Source: an uncultured Bacillaceae bacterium (lineage in GTDB: Bacteria; Bacillota; Bacilli; Bacillales; Alkalibacillaceae). From it: 49,748 nt of DNA. The stretch lies in assembly GCA_937983065.1 (NCBI GenBank), contig CALKAL010000022.1:1-49748 (forward strand). Direction: 5' to 3'. A program made the position numbers and the translations under genes. The notes beneath the pieces are model-generated. The model saw only the letters and a list, made by a program, of their open reading frames with translations, searched no databases and was not told the DNA's origin. Below, one piece after another: positions 32,888 to 41,383 of the stretch. Within the stretch, counting starts at the first letter, position 1. Each line of letters opens with the position of its first letter.

Positions 32888-34379
32888 TTTAGAAAAAGCT
32901 TTAACAGAATTATTCGGTTATGATTCGTTTCGTGACGGACAAAAGGAAATTATTGAGTCTGTTTTAAAGGGGAAAAATACGTTAGGAACTTTACCAACTG
33001 GGAGTGGTAAATCTATCTGTTATCAATTACCCGCCCTTCTTTTAAAAGGTGTAACCGTTATTGTCTCACCACTTATTTCATTAATGGTCGATCAAGTGAA
33101 ATTGTTAAAATATAATGGAATAAAAGAAGTGATTGCCATTAATAGTTTATTAAATTTTGACGAAAAAGAAAAAGCGTTTAAGCAACTTAATCGTTATAAA
33201 ATGATCTATTGTTCACCAGAAATGCTGCAACATCAATCTTTTGTCACTCGATTAAAGCAATTAAAGATTTCTCTATTCGTCATTGATGAAGCCCATTGTA
33301 TTTCGCAATGGGGCCATGAATTTCGACCGGATTATTTAAGATTAAAGGAAATTATTCAAGTTCTGAACAACCCAACTGTTTTAGCACTCAGTGCGACTGC
33401 AACGCCTGATGTCCAAAAAGATATTATAAAACAACTTGGAATTAATATGACTTCTTTTATTTACCCGATTGATCGAACGAATATTTCGTATTCAATCTGT
33501 CATGTTAACGGGGAAAAGGAAAAAAATGATGAACTCATTCATGTATTAAACAAAATCAATGCCCCGACGATGATTTATTTTTCGAGTCGTCGAATGAGTG
33601 AACAAATAAGTGCGCTTCTTCAAAAACATTTTCCGAATCGAAATATCGCTTTTTATCACGGGGGAATGACACAAGAAGATCGTTTATTAATTCAGCAGCA
33701 ATTTATGAATGACCAGCTTGATATCATTTGCTGTACGAGTGCTTTTGGAATGGGGATTAATAAAGATAATATTCGTCTCGTCATTCATTATCATTTACCC
33801 TCGACGATGGAGGCATTTATTCAAGAGACAGGAAGAGGTGGCCGAGATGGTTCACATAGCGTTAGCCTGCTTCTTTACTCAAGGGGGGATGAGTTAATTC
33901 CGAGTCAACTTATCGACTTAGAATTGCCTGATGATTATTTAATTGAGCAATTTATCAAATTAAAACGAAATGATGACCCTTTAATTGAAACGATGAGTTT
34001 AACTGAAACGCAAGAACGCTTTCTCAATTATCACGTAGAAAAGCTTAGTCAAGAATCGTTGACAATAGAACAGATAATAAATAAAATAAAACTCATTCGT
34101 AATGAGCGGAATCATATTAAAAAGAATAGTATTTATAAGTTAATACAATGGATTGAAGCAAAGAAGTGTCGGCGTGTGACATTGTTTGAATCGTTTCAAA
34201 AACATGTACGGAAGCCAGATTATGAATGCTGTGATCAGTGTGGTTTCGATATTTTTCAATGGGTCTATCATTCATCCAACGAATCAAACTACAATACGAG
34301 CTGGCAAATGATTTTAGAAGATATGTTTAATAGAAGGTGGAAAAATGAAGAAGAGAAAATCACAACGAGAGTTGATTAA
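32871..34379 (+). CDS. recS: RecQ-family ATP-dependent DNA helicase RecS
   Basis: 3'-5' DNA helicase, 502 residues, matching B. subtilis RecS (YpbC) in size and position rather than the longer RecQ. ATG 32871 has AGGGGGGA 8 bases upstream. Walker A PTGSGKS (42-48, Lys47), DEAH box (VIDEAHCISQWGHEFRPDY) and motif VI (QETGRGGRDG) are present. A zinc-type cysteine set remains near the end (Cys in KKCRR, then CCDQCG), but no HRDC domain. Overlaps both ypbB and ypbD. Confidence 0.94.
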   Translation: MSSSVNLEKALTELFGYDSFRDGQKEIIESVLKGKNTLGTLPTGSGKSICYQLPALLLKGVTVIVSPLISLMVDQVKLLKYNGIKEVIAINSLLNFDEKEKAFKQLNRYKMIYCSPEMLQHQSFVTRLKQLKISLFVIDEAHCISQWGHEFRPDYLRLKEIIQVLNNPTVLALSATATPDVQKDIIKQLGINMTSFIYPIDRTNISYSICHVNGEKEKNDELIHVLNKINAPTMIYFSSRRMSEQISALLQKHFPNRNIAFYHGGMTQEDRLLIQQQFMNDQLDIICCTSAFGMGINKDNIRLVIHYHLPSTMEAFIQETGRGGRDGSHSVSLLLYSRGDELIPSQLIDLELPDDYLIEQFIKLKRNDDPLIETMSLTETQERFLNYHVEKLSQESLTIEQIINKIKLIRNERNHIKKNSIYKLIQWIEAKKCRRVTLFESFQKHVRKPDYECCDQCGFDIFQWVYHSSNESNYNTSWQMILEDMFNRRWKNEEEKITTRVD

Positions 34380-34926
34380 TGAACTAACAGATAAAGAATT
34401 GGTTTTAAATTTGTATGCAAACCAGTTTATATTTTTATTTGTTGCATTAGTCTTAGCCTTTTTTCTATTTGATTCTTGGGACAGTTATTTTTCCCTATTT
34501 CAATGGAATTGGCAAGAAATTTTCTTTTACGGTATTATTCCTGGTTTAATTATCGTTGTGATTGATTTATTATTTATCAAATTTTTACCCGAATCAAGCT
34601 ATGATGATGGTGGGTTCAATAAACGGATTTTCAAAGCGTTATCAATCCCACAAATTTTCATTATAACGTTGTTGATTGCTGTGTCAGAAGAGTTATTGTT
34701 TCGAGGTATTGTTCATACGTTTTTAGGCTATTTTATTGCAAGTACTATTTTTGCGTTAGTTCATTTTCGCTATTTAAATAAAATCGTTCTTCTCATCTCT
34801 GTTTTTCTTCTATCTTTTTTGATAGGCTATATGTATGAGTTAACGAATAATTTACTCGTGCCAATTGCAGCACACTTTTGTATCGACTTACTGTTAGGTT
34901 TATATTATCGATTGTTTATGAGGTGA
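34345..34926 (+). CDS. ypbD: CPBP-family intramembrane metalloprotease (YpbD)
   Basis: CAAX protease/bacteriocin-processing (CPBP, Abi) family, 193 residues with about five or six helices. Catalytic motifs: EELLFRG (Glu115, Glu116, Arg120), ALVHF (His140) and AAHFCIDL (His177). Substrate unknown; in B. subtilis this family member is uncharacterised. Starts 35 bases inside recS with an AAGGTGG site, so it is co-transcribed. Confidence 0.9.
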   Translation: MKKRKSQRELINELTDKELVLNLYANQFIFLFVALVLAFFLFDSWDSYFSLFQWNWQEIFFYGIIPGLIIVVIDLLFIKFLPESSYDDGGFNKRIFKALSIPQIFIITLLIAVSEELLFRGIVHTFLGYFIASTIFALVHFRYLNKIVLLISVFLLSFLIGYMYELTNNLLVPIAAHFCIDLLLGLYYRLFMR

Positions 34927-34930
34927 TGAC

Positions 34931-35137
34931 ATGAATGAAGAAACTAAGGAGCAATTAACAATCGACGATGAGCCAATCGATGTGTTAAACTTACCACCCC
35001 GTTCAACGGTTCATCAGACAGATCGTAAAAAGAAAAATCAATTATTAAAATATAAAATAGGAATTCAAACTATTTTAATCATATTTATCCTATTAATTTT
35101 AGCTGTACCTGCGTACTATTATTTTTATTTAAATTAA
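34931..35137 (+). CDS. Short YpbE-like membrane protein lacking LysM
   Basis: 68 residues: a soluble acidic/basic N-terminus (about 1-40, with LPPRSTV and a KKKNQ cluster) and one transmembrane helix (about 43-65, IGIQTILIIFILLILAVPAYY), ending four residues later. Position after ypbD and the LPPRSTV block resemble the N-terminus of B. subtilis YpbE, a protein of about 240 residues with an extracellular linker and LysM domain. Those parts are absent, and the 225 bases downstream show no remnant in any frame. It may be a degenerate YpbE or a distinct short form. GAGGTGA precedes the ATG. Confidence 0.7.
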   Translation: MNEETKEQLTIDDEPIDVLNLPPRSTVHQTDRKKKNQLLKYKIGIQTILIIFILLILAVPAYYYFYLN

Positions 35138-35362
35138 CGAATTAATGACGTTTTAGTTTTATACTGATTCTTAATGAAACATATTGAAATTATAAAATAT
35201 TTTCTGAACGTCATTTGACATTAATGTGCAGAAAGAAGAACGTCCATCGTTAATTAGAAAGTTACATAATTAGTACTAGTTAAGATTCATATGTTTTATT
35301 AAGTAAACATGCAAATTTTTTATTCAGTTATTCATATGATAATTATACCTGGAGGTGGTTAA
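35138..35362. other. AT-rich intergenic region with a distant inverted repeat
   Basis: 225 bases without a gene. AATGACGTT (35144-35152) and AACGTCATT (35207-35215) are exact inverted repeats 54 bases apart. A TTGACA occurs at 35215-35220 but has no matching -10 at 16-18 bases. I see no intrinsic terminator. The mecB ribosome site (GGAGGTGG) ends it. Confidence 0.6.
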
Positions 35363-35935
35363 ATGCGTTTAGAAAGAATTAGCGTTGACCAATTCAAAAT
35401 ATTTATAACATATGATGATTTGTATGAACGGGGATATTCTAAAGACGATTTATGGAACAACTTGCATAAAGCAAATCAGCTTTTCCAAGATATGTTGTAT
35501 GAAGCGAGTGAAGAGTTAAAGATTGAATTAGACGGAAAATTAATTGTCAAAGTTCATATGTTACAAGCACAGGGTTTAATTATTGTTGTAACTCAAAATA
35601 GTGACATTCATGATGAGGAATATATTGAGTTGAAAGTAACGATGGATGAAAGTAAAGAGTTGATTTTTAAATTTGAAGACTTTGAAGATGTGATTCAAGT
35701 AGCTAAAGTATTAAAGCGAAAACATCAATATTTAAATGTTTCTTTATATCATTACGATCAATATTATTACATGGATGTGCAAGACGATCATTTAACAGAT
35801 ATTGAAAGAGAGGATCTAATTTCCATTTTATCGGAGTATTCATCTCCAAGCACGTTAACATCTGTAGTCTTAAATGAATATGGAAAGCTTCTTTTAAAGC
35901 ATGATGCGTTAAACTTACTGGACGATTATTTTTAA
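35363..35935 (+). CDS. mecB: Clp adaptor protein, MecA family (MecB/YpbH)
   Basis: 190 residues, MecA/YpbH family of adaptors that deliver substrates to ClpC-ClpP. N-terminal substrate-binding domain (about 1-85; MRLERISVDQFKIFITYDDL, ERGYSKDDLW) and C-terminal ClpC-binding domain (about 105-190; FKFEDFEDVI, EYGKLLL), with a shorter linker than MecA. The short length and position before gudB point to MecB (YpbH) rather than MecA. GGAGGTGG is 8 bases upstream of the ATG. Confidence 0.88.
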   Translation: MRLERISVDQFKIFITYDDLYERGYSKDDLWNNLHKANQLFQDMLYEASEELKIELDGKLIVKVHMLQAQGLIIVVTQNSDIHDEEYIELKVTMDESKELIFKFEDFEDVIQVAKVLKRKHQYLNVSLYHYDQYYYMDVQDDHLTDIEREDLISILSEYSSPSTLTSVVLNEYGKLLLKHDALNLLDDYF

Positions 35936-35955
35936 AAAACTTTGAGGTGAACAGA

Positions 35956-36888
35956 GTGAGAGTAGCAGTATTATATGGGGGAACATCTAAAGAGCGAGAG
36001 GTTTCTTTATCAAGTGGAAAAGGAATTATAAATGCGTTAAAAAATTTAGGTCACGATGTAATTGCTATTGATTTTAACCCAGAAAATCTGATTCAAATTA
36101 TTGAGAAATTAAAGCAATGTGAGCTTGTCTTTATCGGTTTACACGGTAAGCAAGGTGAGGATGGGACCGTACAAGGTATATTAGATTTACTTCATATTCC
36201 GTATGTCGGGTCAGGAGTTCTCGCTTCATCTTTAGCTATGGATAAAACAAGAGCGAAACATATTTTTGAATATCATCAAATTCCAGTTGCCTATAGTCAA
36301 ACATATCGTTCCAATGAAGACAAAGCCTTAATAAAAGCTGATATTTTAGCGCATTTTGAACTACCTGTTGTCATTAAACCGAATCAAGAAGGCTCAACGT
36401 TAGGTTTATCGATCGTTAAAGAAGAAGCTGAATTATTAAATGGCATTGAAATGGCACAAAATCATGATGAAAATATTTTAGTTGAGCAATATATAAAGGG
36501 AAGGGAATTAACTGTCGCCGTTTTAGGTACGGTTGGTCAAGAAAAGGCATTACCGATCATTGAAATTGTACCGAAAAATGATTATTACGATTATGAATCA
36601 AAATATTCAGAAGGTGGCAGTGTTCACCTCGTACCAGCAGAGATAGATTCTGCTTTAACAGAAAAAATTCAAAGTTATGCGATTAAAGCCCACCAAGTAT
36701 TAGGATGTGACATTTATTCTAGGGTAGACTTTATATTAAATGAACATCAAAAGCCGATAATATTAGAAGTAAATACATTACCAGGAATGACACCGACTAG
36801 CCTTTACCCTGATGCGGCAAAAGCAATCGGTTTAAACTACGAAGAGATGATTCAACAATTTATTGATTTAACTTTAAAAACATACTAA
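35956..36888 (+). CDS. ddl: D-alanine--D-alanine ligase
   Basis: ATP-grasp enzyme that makes the D-Ala-D-Ala dipeptide of peptidoglycan. GTG at 35956 is preferred (TGAGGTGA 6 bases upstream; GTG 35947 overlaps it); 310 residues, the shorter DdlB-type length rather than the about 355 residues of the main Bacillus Ddl. Motifs: LYGGTSKEREVSLSSG, GLHGKQGEDGTVQG, VKPNQEGSTLGLS and EVNTLPGMTPTSLYP. The mecB-gudB location is not where B. subtilis ddl lies (beside murF), so this may be a second or relocated ligase. Confidence 0.93.
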   Translation: MRVAVLYGGTSKEREVSLSSGKGIINALKNLGHDVIAIDFNPENLIQIIEKLKQCELVFIGLHGKQGEDGTVQGILDLLHIPYVGSGVLASSLAMDKTRAKHIFEYHQIPVAYSQTYRSNEDKALIKADILAHFELPVVIKPNQEGSTLGLSIVKEEAELLNGIEMAQNHDENILVEQYIKGRELTVAVLGTVGQEKALPIIEIVPKNDYYDYESKYSEGGSVHLVPAEIDSALTEKIQSYAIKAHQVLGCDIYSRVDFILNEHQKPIILEVNTLPGMTPTSLYPDAAKAIGLNYEEMIQQFIDLTLKTY

Positions 36889-36930
36889 ATACATGAATAA
36901 TAATAGCTGTCATAAAAATTTCTTTTTTAA

Positions 36931-36958
36931 TTGCATAATCCTATTGAAAATGTATACT
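36931..36958 (+). promoter_or_regulatory. Possible sigma-A promoter of gudB
   Basis: TTGCAT (36931-36936), 16 bases, TATACT (36953-36958), about 52 bases before the ATG. No terminator is visible between ddl and this promoter. Confidence 0.45.
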
Positions 36959-37010
36959 AAACAGTGAGAGCACCAATATTATTTCTTGTTTTATTATAGG
37001 AGGTAAACAG

Positions 37011-38282
37011 ATGGTAGCCGAAAAGCAAGCAGATTCTCAGAATGACGATTTACAACTTCTTTTATCAACTCAATCAGTCATCAAAGAAGCATTAGACAAA
37101 TTAGGTTATCCTGAAGAGGCTTATGAATTAATGAAAGAGCCAATCCGTATGTTAACCGTCCGTATTCCAGTGAGAATGGACGATGGGAAAGTAAAAGTTT
37201 TTACAGGTTATCGTGCTCAGCATAATGATGCGGTTGGTCCGACAAAAGGCGGCGTACGTTTTCATCCTGGTGTAACAGAGAATGAAGTGAAAGCGCTAGC
37301 AATTTGGATGAGTTTAAAAGCAGGTATTGTTGATTTACCTTATGGGGGAGGTAAAGGGGGCATTATTTGTGATCCTAGAGAGATGTCCTTCCGGGAACTT
37401 GAATTATTAAGTCGGGGTTACGTAAGAGCTATTTCACAAATCGTTGGTCCGACAAAAGATATTCCAGCTCCGGATGTTTTTACTAATTCACAAATTATGG
37501 CCTGGATGATGGATGAATACAGTCGGATTGATGAATTTAATAGTCCTGGATTCATTACTGGTAAACCGATTGTTCTCGGTGGATCCCATGGGCGAGAATC
37601 TGCTACTGCAAAAGGTGTAACAATTTGTATTGAGGAAGCATGTAAAAAAATCGGAATTGAATTAAAAGGGGCTCGTGTCATTGTACAAGGTTTTGGTAAT
37701 GCGGGAAGCTTTTTATCAAAATTCATGTACGACATGGGTGCAAAAGTAATTGCTATTTCTGATGCCGAGGGAGCTTTATACGATCCTGACGGGTTAGATA
37801 TCGATTATTTATTAGACCGAAGAGATAGCTTCGGAACGGTGACAAATTTATTTGAAAATACGATTACAAATAAGGAAATGCTAGAGCTTGAAACAGATAT
37901 TTTAGTTCCAGCAGCCGTTGAAAATCAAATAACGGTCGACAATGCCCATAATATAAATACTAAAATCCTCGTAGAAGCAGCAAACGGACCGACGACATTA
38001 GAAGCGACTAAAATATTAACTGAACGCGATATTTTAATCGTACCCGATGTTTTAGCTTCATCAGGTGGGGTGACGGTATCATACTTTGAGTGGGTTCAAA
38101 ACAATCAAGGCTATTATTGGCAAGAAGATGAAATTCAAGAAAAACTACGAGAAACCCTCGTTAAAGCTTTTGAAAATGTTTATAATACATCACAAACAAG
38201 ACAAGTCGATATGCGTCTTGCTGCATACATGGTCGGGGTTAGAAAAATGACAGAAGCTTCCCGATTCAGAGGATGGATTTAA
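37011..38282 (+). CDS. gudB: NAD-dependent glutamate dehydrogenase
   Basis: Catabolic oxidation of glutamate to 2-oxoglutarate and ammonia. 423 residues, AGGAGG before the ATG. Catalytic Lys115 in YGGGKGG; substrate and NAD segments (GPTKGGVRFHPGV, GFGNAGSF) are present. Residues 93-95 (NEVKALAIW) hold a single VKA copy, so it lacks the 9-base duplication that inactivates gudB in laboratory B. subtilis 168; the enzyme should be active. Glutamate breakdown here supplies 2-oxoglutarate and ammonia. Followed by a terminator. Confidence 0.96.
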   Translation: MVAEKQADSQNDDLQLLLSTQSVIKEALDKLGYPEEAYELMKEPIRMLTVRIPVRMDDGKVKVFTGYRAQHNDAVGPTKGGVRFHPGVTENEVKALAIWMSLKAGIVDLPYGGGKGGIICDPREMSFRELELLSRGYVRAISQIVGPTKDIPAPDVFTNSQIMAWMMDEYSRIDEFNSPGFITGKPIVLGGSHGRESATAKGVTICIEEACKKIGIELKGARVIVQGFGNAGSFLSKFMYDMGAKVIAISDAEGALYDPDGLDIDYLLDRRDSFGTVTNLFENTITNKEMLELETDILVPAAVENQITVDNAHNINTKILVEAANGPTTLEATKILTERDILIVPDVLASSGGVTVSYFEWVQNNQGYYWQEDEIQEKLRETLVKAFENVYNTSQTRQVDMRLAAYMVGVRKMTEASRFRGWI

Positions 38283-38314
38283 TAATTTCGATGATTTGCT
38301 ATATTTTATGAAAT

Positions 38315-38347
38315 CTCCTATCATAAATTTGGTAGGAGTTTTTATTT
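38315..38347 (+). terminator. Rho-independent terminator after gudB
   Basis: CTCCTATC pairs with GGTAGGAG (one G-T pair) around ATAAATTT, followed by TTTTTATTTT. Confidence 0.78.
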
Positions 38348-38380
38348 TGCTTAATTATGACATTGTAGGAGTTGGCTTCA

Positions 38381-39370
38381 ATGAGAGAGGAAAAAGTAAT
38401 TATAATCGGGGCTGGTCCATGTGGGATGTCCGCAGCCATTGAATTGCAAAAACGAGGAATTGAACCACTGATTATCGAGAAGGGAAATGTCGTTAATTCA
38501 ATTTATAACTATCCGACGCATCAAACGTTTTTTAGCTCAAGCGATCGGTTAGAAATTGGTGAAATGCCTTTTGTAACAGAACGTCAAAAACCAGTTCGTA
38601 ATGAAGCGTTAAGCTATTATCGGACGGTCGCTGAAAGATTTTCATTGCGAATTCATTCATATGAAAAAGTCAATCATATTATTAAACAAAATGATCGATA
38701 TATCGTCCATACAGAAACTGAAAACGGTATAAAAAATGAATACGTTACTACATACGTCATTATTGCAACTGGGTATTATGACAATCCGAATATGTTGAAG
38801 GTTAAAGGTGAAGAGCTTCCTCATGTGAGTCATTACTTTAAAGAAGCACACCCTTATTATCAACGTAAAGTCGTTATTATAGGCGGGAAAAATTCAGCTG
38901 TTGATGCAGCGATAGAGCTAGAAAGAGTTCATGCTGATGTTACTGTTTTATACCGGGGGAATGATTATTCATCAAGTGTTAAACCTTGGATTTTACCTTT
39001 GTTTCAATCGTTAGTTAACAATGAAAAAATAAAAATGGTGTTTAATGCGACGATTGAAGAAATTACATCTGATTCAGTAAAAGCGAACGTTCACGGTGAA
39101 AGTTTATCCTTTCCTGCTGATAAGGTTTTTGCGATGACGGGTTATGAACCTGATCAAAGCTTTTTAAGGTCCGTCGGCATTACGATAGACCATGAAACAG
39201 GTCGCCCTCATTTTGACGAACAAACGATGGAAACGAACATTGATAATATTTATATCGCGGGGGTAATTGCAGCAGGTTACAATAATAATGAAATATTTAT
39301 CGAAAACGGTAGATTTCACGGCGAATTAATCGCTAAACATATTACAAAGATTAAGGAATCGGGTGAATGA
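38381..39370 (+). CDS. bdr: Bacillithiol disulfide reductase (YpdA)
   Basis: FAD/NADPH oxidoreductase that reduces oxidised bacillithiol (BSSB) to BSH, the main low-molecular-weight thiol of bacilli. 329 residues from ATG 38381, 9 bases after AGGAG. FAD-binding GAGPCGMSAA at the N-terminus carries Cys14, the position of the active-site cysteine reported for S. aureus YpdA. The second nucleotide-binding site is IIGGKNSAVDAA and the C-terminal FAD contact is NIYIAGVIAAG. Adjacent to an asparaginase gene whose start lies just after its stop. Confidence 0.94.
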   Translation: MREEKVIIIGAGPCGMSAAIELQKRGIEPLIIEKGNVVNSIYNYPTHQTFFSSSDRLEIGEMPFVTERQKPVRNEALSYYRTVAERFSLRIHSYEKVNHIIKQNDRYIVHTETENGIKNEYVTTYVIIATGYYDNPNMLKVKGEELPHVSHYFKEAHPYYQRKVVIIGGKNSAVDAAIELERVHADVTVLYRGNDYSSSVKPWILPLFQSLVNNEKIKMVFNATIEEITSDSVKANVHGESLSFPADKVFAMTGYEPDQSFLRSVGITIDHETGRPHFDEQTMETNIDNIYIAGVIAAGYNNNEIFIENGRFHGELIAKHITKIKESGE

Positions 39371-39371
39371 T

Positions 39372-40328
39372 GTGAAAAAAGTAATCCTTCTTACAACAGG
39401 TGGTACGATTCAAAGTAAACCGAATGAAAGTAGTGGCCGACTAACATCGGGAGCTATGTCTGGAGAAGAACTTGCTGCCCATTGTGACCTTCCGAATGAT
39501 ATACAAATAAAAATAGATTCAATTTTACAAAAGCCGAGTATGCACATTCATTCAAAAGATTGGTTGAACATAAAAGAGAAAATAGAAGCTTACTTTGAAG
39601 ATGATACTGTCAGTGGAATCGTTATTACTCACGGGACAGACTCCTTAGAAGAATTCGCTTATTTTTTAGACTTAACAATCAAAGATCATCGGCCAATCGT
39701 TGTCACTGGCTCGCAAAGATCGATTGCTGATTTAGGTAGTGATGTATTTATTAATTTAAGACATGCGATTTATGCTGCTTGTCATGAAGATTTAGAAAAC
39801 GTAGGAACAGTCGTCGTCTTTAATGAACGTATTTTTACAGCGAAATATGTGAAAAAAGAGCATGCTAGTAATATTCAAGGATTTAATTCCTTTGGCTTCG
39901 GATATTTAGGTATTATTGATAATGACCAAGTTTTTATTTATCAAAAGCCGATTAAAAGAGAGTACTACGATATTAAATCAGAGCTCCCTCGGGTTGATAT
40001 CGTTAAATGCCATACAGATGGCGACGGAGTTCTCATTGATGCGTTAATTAAAGCAGGTGCTAAAGGAATTATTATCGAAGGGGTCGGTCGAGGACAAGTT
40101 CCTCCGAAAATGGTGCCAGCTATTAAGCGCTCTATTAAAAAAGGGATTGTTATCGTCATTACGACGTCCTCAGAAGAAGGTAAAGTTTTTCCGACCTATG
40201 ATTATGAAGGAAGTGCTTACGATTTAATTAACCAGGGCGTATTATTAGGTGGCGATGAAGATAGTAAAAAAGCGCGGGTTAAACTATCTGTAATGCTCGC
40301 GGCTAACGAAACAGAATTTCATTTTTAA
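39372..40328 (+). CDS. L-asparaginase family protein
   Basis: Hydrolyses asparagine (or glutamine) to the acid and ammonia. About 318 residues, asparaginase type I/II fold. Catalytic motifs: first threonine in LLTTGGTIQS, then ITHGTDSLEE with Thr-Asp-Ser and VTGSQR; an Asp-Gly-rich segment (CHTDGDGVLIDA) and a C-terminal Gly-rich loop follow. No signal peptide. Start probably GTG 39372 (GGGTGA 5 bases upstream); GTG 39363 is in frame. The order bdr-asparaginase is also found in other bacilli, where it is called ansA. Substrate preference cannot be read from sequence. Confidence 0.9.
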   Translation: MKKVILLTTGGTIQSKPNESSGRLTSGAMSGEELAAHCDLPNDIQIKIDSILQKPSMHIHSKDWLNIKEKIEAYFEDDTVSGIVITHGTDSLEEFAYFLDLTIKDHRPIVVTGSQRSIADLGSDVFINLRHAIYAACHEDLENVGTVVVFNERIFTAKYVKKEHASNIQGFNSFGFGYLGIIDNDQVFIYQKPIKREYYDIKSELPRVDIVKCHTDGDGVLIDALIKAGAKGIIIEGVGRGQVPPKMVPAIKRSIKKGIVIVITTSSEEGKVFPTYDYEGSAYDLINQGVLLGGDEDSKKARVKLSVMLAANETEFHF

Positions 40329-40355
40329 TTCGTACTATAAAAAATTATTATATTT

Positions 40356-40405
40356 AAAAGCTAATTGATATACCGATTTAAGGTCGGGTCAATTAGCTTT
40401 TTTTA
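40356..40405 (+). terminator. Rho-independent terminator after the asparaginase gene
   Basis: AAAAGCTAATTGA pairs with TCAATTAGCTTTT, with an inner CCGA/TCGG stem, followed by TTTATTTTA. A long two-part stem. Confidence 0.88.
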
Positions 40406-40479
40406 TTTTATAAGAATATTACTGCTAAAATCACAAAAGATAAAAAAAGATAAATAAACAATGAGGAGGTCATTGTACG

Positions 40480-41367
40480 TTGAAAGAACAAACAGTTAAT
40501 TACAAATTTATTAAGCTTTTATTTGCTTGTTTAATGATAATCGGAATTTCATTGAGTGGTAGTGACATTGAATCTTATGGGTTTAGTGAACAAGTTATTC
40601 AGCATGGAGCAACAGGAGATGATGTCATTGAACTACAGGCGAGATTACAATATATCGGCTTTTACAATGGCAAAATTGACGGTGTGTTCGGCTGGGGAAC
40701 GTATTGGGCCGTCCGAAATTTTCAATATGAATTCGGTCTTGAAGTAGATGGGTTAGTCGGTCAAAAAACGAAAGACACTTTAACACGTGCATCGAATTAC
40801 AATGAACAATATGTTAAAGAACAAATTCGTTCAGGAAATAAATTTACACATTACGGTGGACAAGATTTACAACAACAAACAGATAATCAAAACAGAAATC
40901 AAACTCAACAAGGAGGAGGGCAGCAAGGGCAACAACAAAATCAAAGAGCAGAACAGGAAGCAACGCAAAACCAATCTCCTGAAACGACAGCGACTAACGT
41001 ACCGAAAGGATTTTCCCAAAACGATATTCAATTGCTCGCTCAAGCGGTTTACTCTGAGGCAAGGGGTGAACCTTATGAAGGACAAGTTGCAGTCGCTGCG
41101 GTTATTTTAAATCGATTAGATAGTCCTACTTTTCCAGATTCGATTGCTGGGATTATTTATGAACCATTGGCTTTTACAGCTGTTGCAGATGGTCAGTTTT
41201 ATTTAACTCCAGATGATACGTCAAGAAGAGCTGTTATGGATGCAATTAACGGTTGGGATCCATCTGGTGGAGCCATTTATTATTTTAACCCAGATACGGC
41301 AACATCAAGTTGGATTTGGTCACGACCGCAAATTAAACGGATAGGCAAGCATATTTTTTGTAATTAA
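40480..41367 (+). CDS. sleB: Spore cortex-lytic enzyme SleB
   Basis: Cortex-degrading lytic transglycosylase used in germination; exported to the spore and kept inactive until then. 295 residues from TTG 40480 (GAGGAGG 11 bases upstream). Signal peptide about 1-33; N-terminal peptidoglycan-binding domain (about 37-105; GATGDDVIELQARLQYIGFY, FGWGTYWAV); a Gln/Asn-rich flexible linker (about 128-170); C-terminal hydrolase domain (about 177-295) with the acidic residue in AVYSEARGEPYEGQ. ypeB follows 16 bases later, its normal partner. Confidence 0.96.
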   Translation: MKEQTVNYKFIKLLFACLMIIGISLSGSDIESYGFSEQVIQHGATGDDVIELQARLQYIGFYNGKIDGVFGWGTYWAVRNFQYEFGLEVDGLVGQKTKDTLTRASNYNEQYVKEQIRSGNKFTHYGGQDLQQQTDNQNRNQTQQGGGQQGQQQNQRAEQEATQNQSPETTATNVPKGFSQNDIQLLAQAVYSEARGEPYEGQVAVAAVILNRLDSPTFPDSIAGIIYEPLAFTAVADGQFYLTPDDTSRRAVMDAINGWDPSGGAIYYFNPDTATSSWIWSRPQIKRIGKHIFCN

Positions 41368-41383
41368 TTAAGGAGTGAACAAT

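Noticed and set aside
35198..35212. CodY-like box in the gap before mecB
   Set aside because: TATTTTCTGAACGTC matches AATTTTCWGAAAATT at only 11 of 15 positions; in such AT-rich DNA this is close to chance.
35215..35243. TTGACA as a mecB promoter
   Set aside because: The hexamer is perfect but no -10-like sequence lies 16-18 bases downstream (GAAGAACGT).
37418..37735. A 105-codon minus-strand frame inside gudB
   Set aside because: It is antisense to highly conserved glutamate dehydrogenase sequence; no independent evidence of coding.
40406..40479. Sigma-G promoter for sleB
   Set aside because: GAATA at 40414-40418 resembles a -35, but no CATNNTA-like -10 occurs at 17-19 bases; sleB is expected to be forespore-specific, yet I cannot place the promoter.
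40787..41110. A 107-codon plus-strand frame inside sleB
   Set aside because: It is a shadow of the Gln-rich linker of SleB in another frame; low complexity only.
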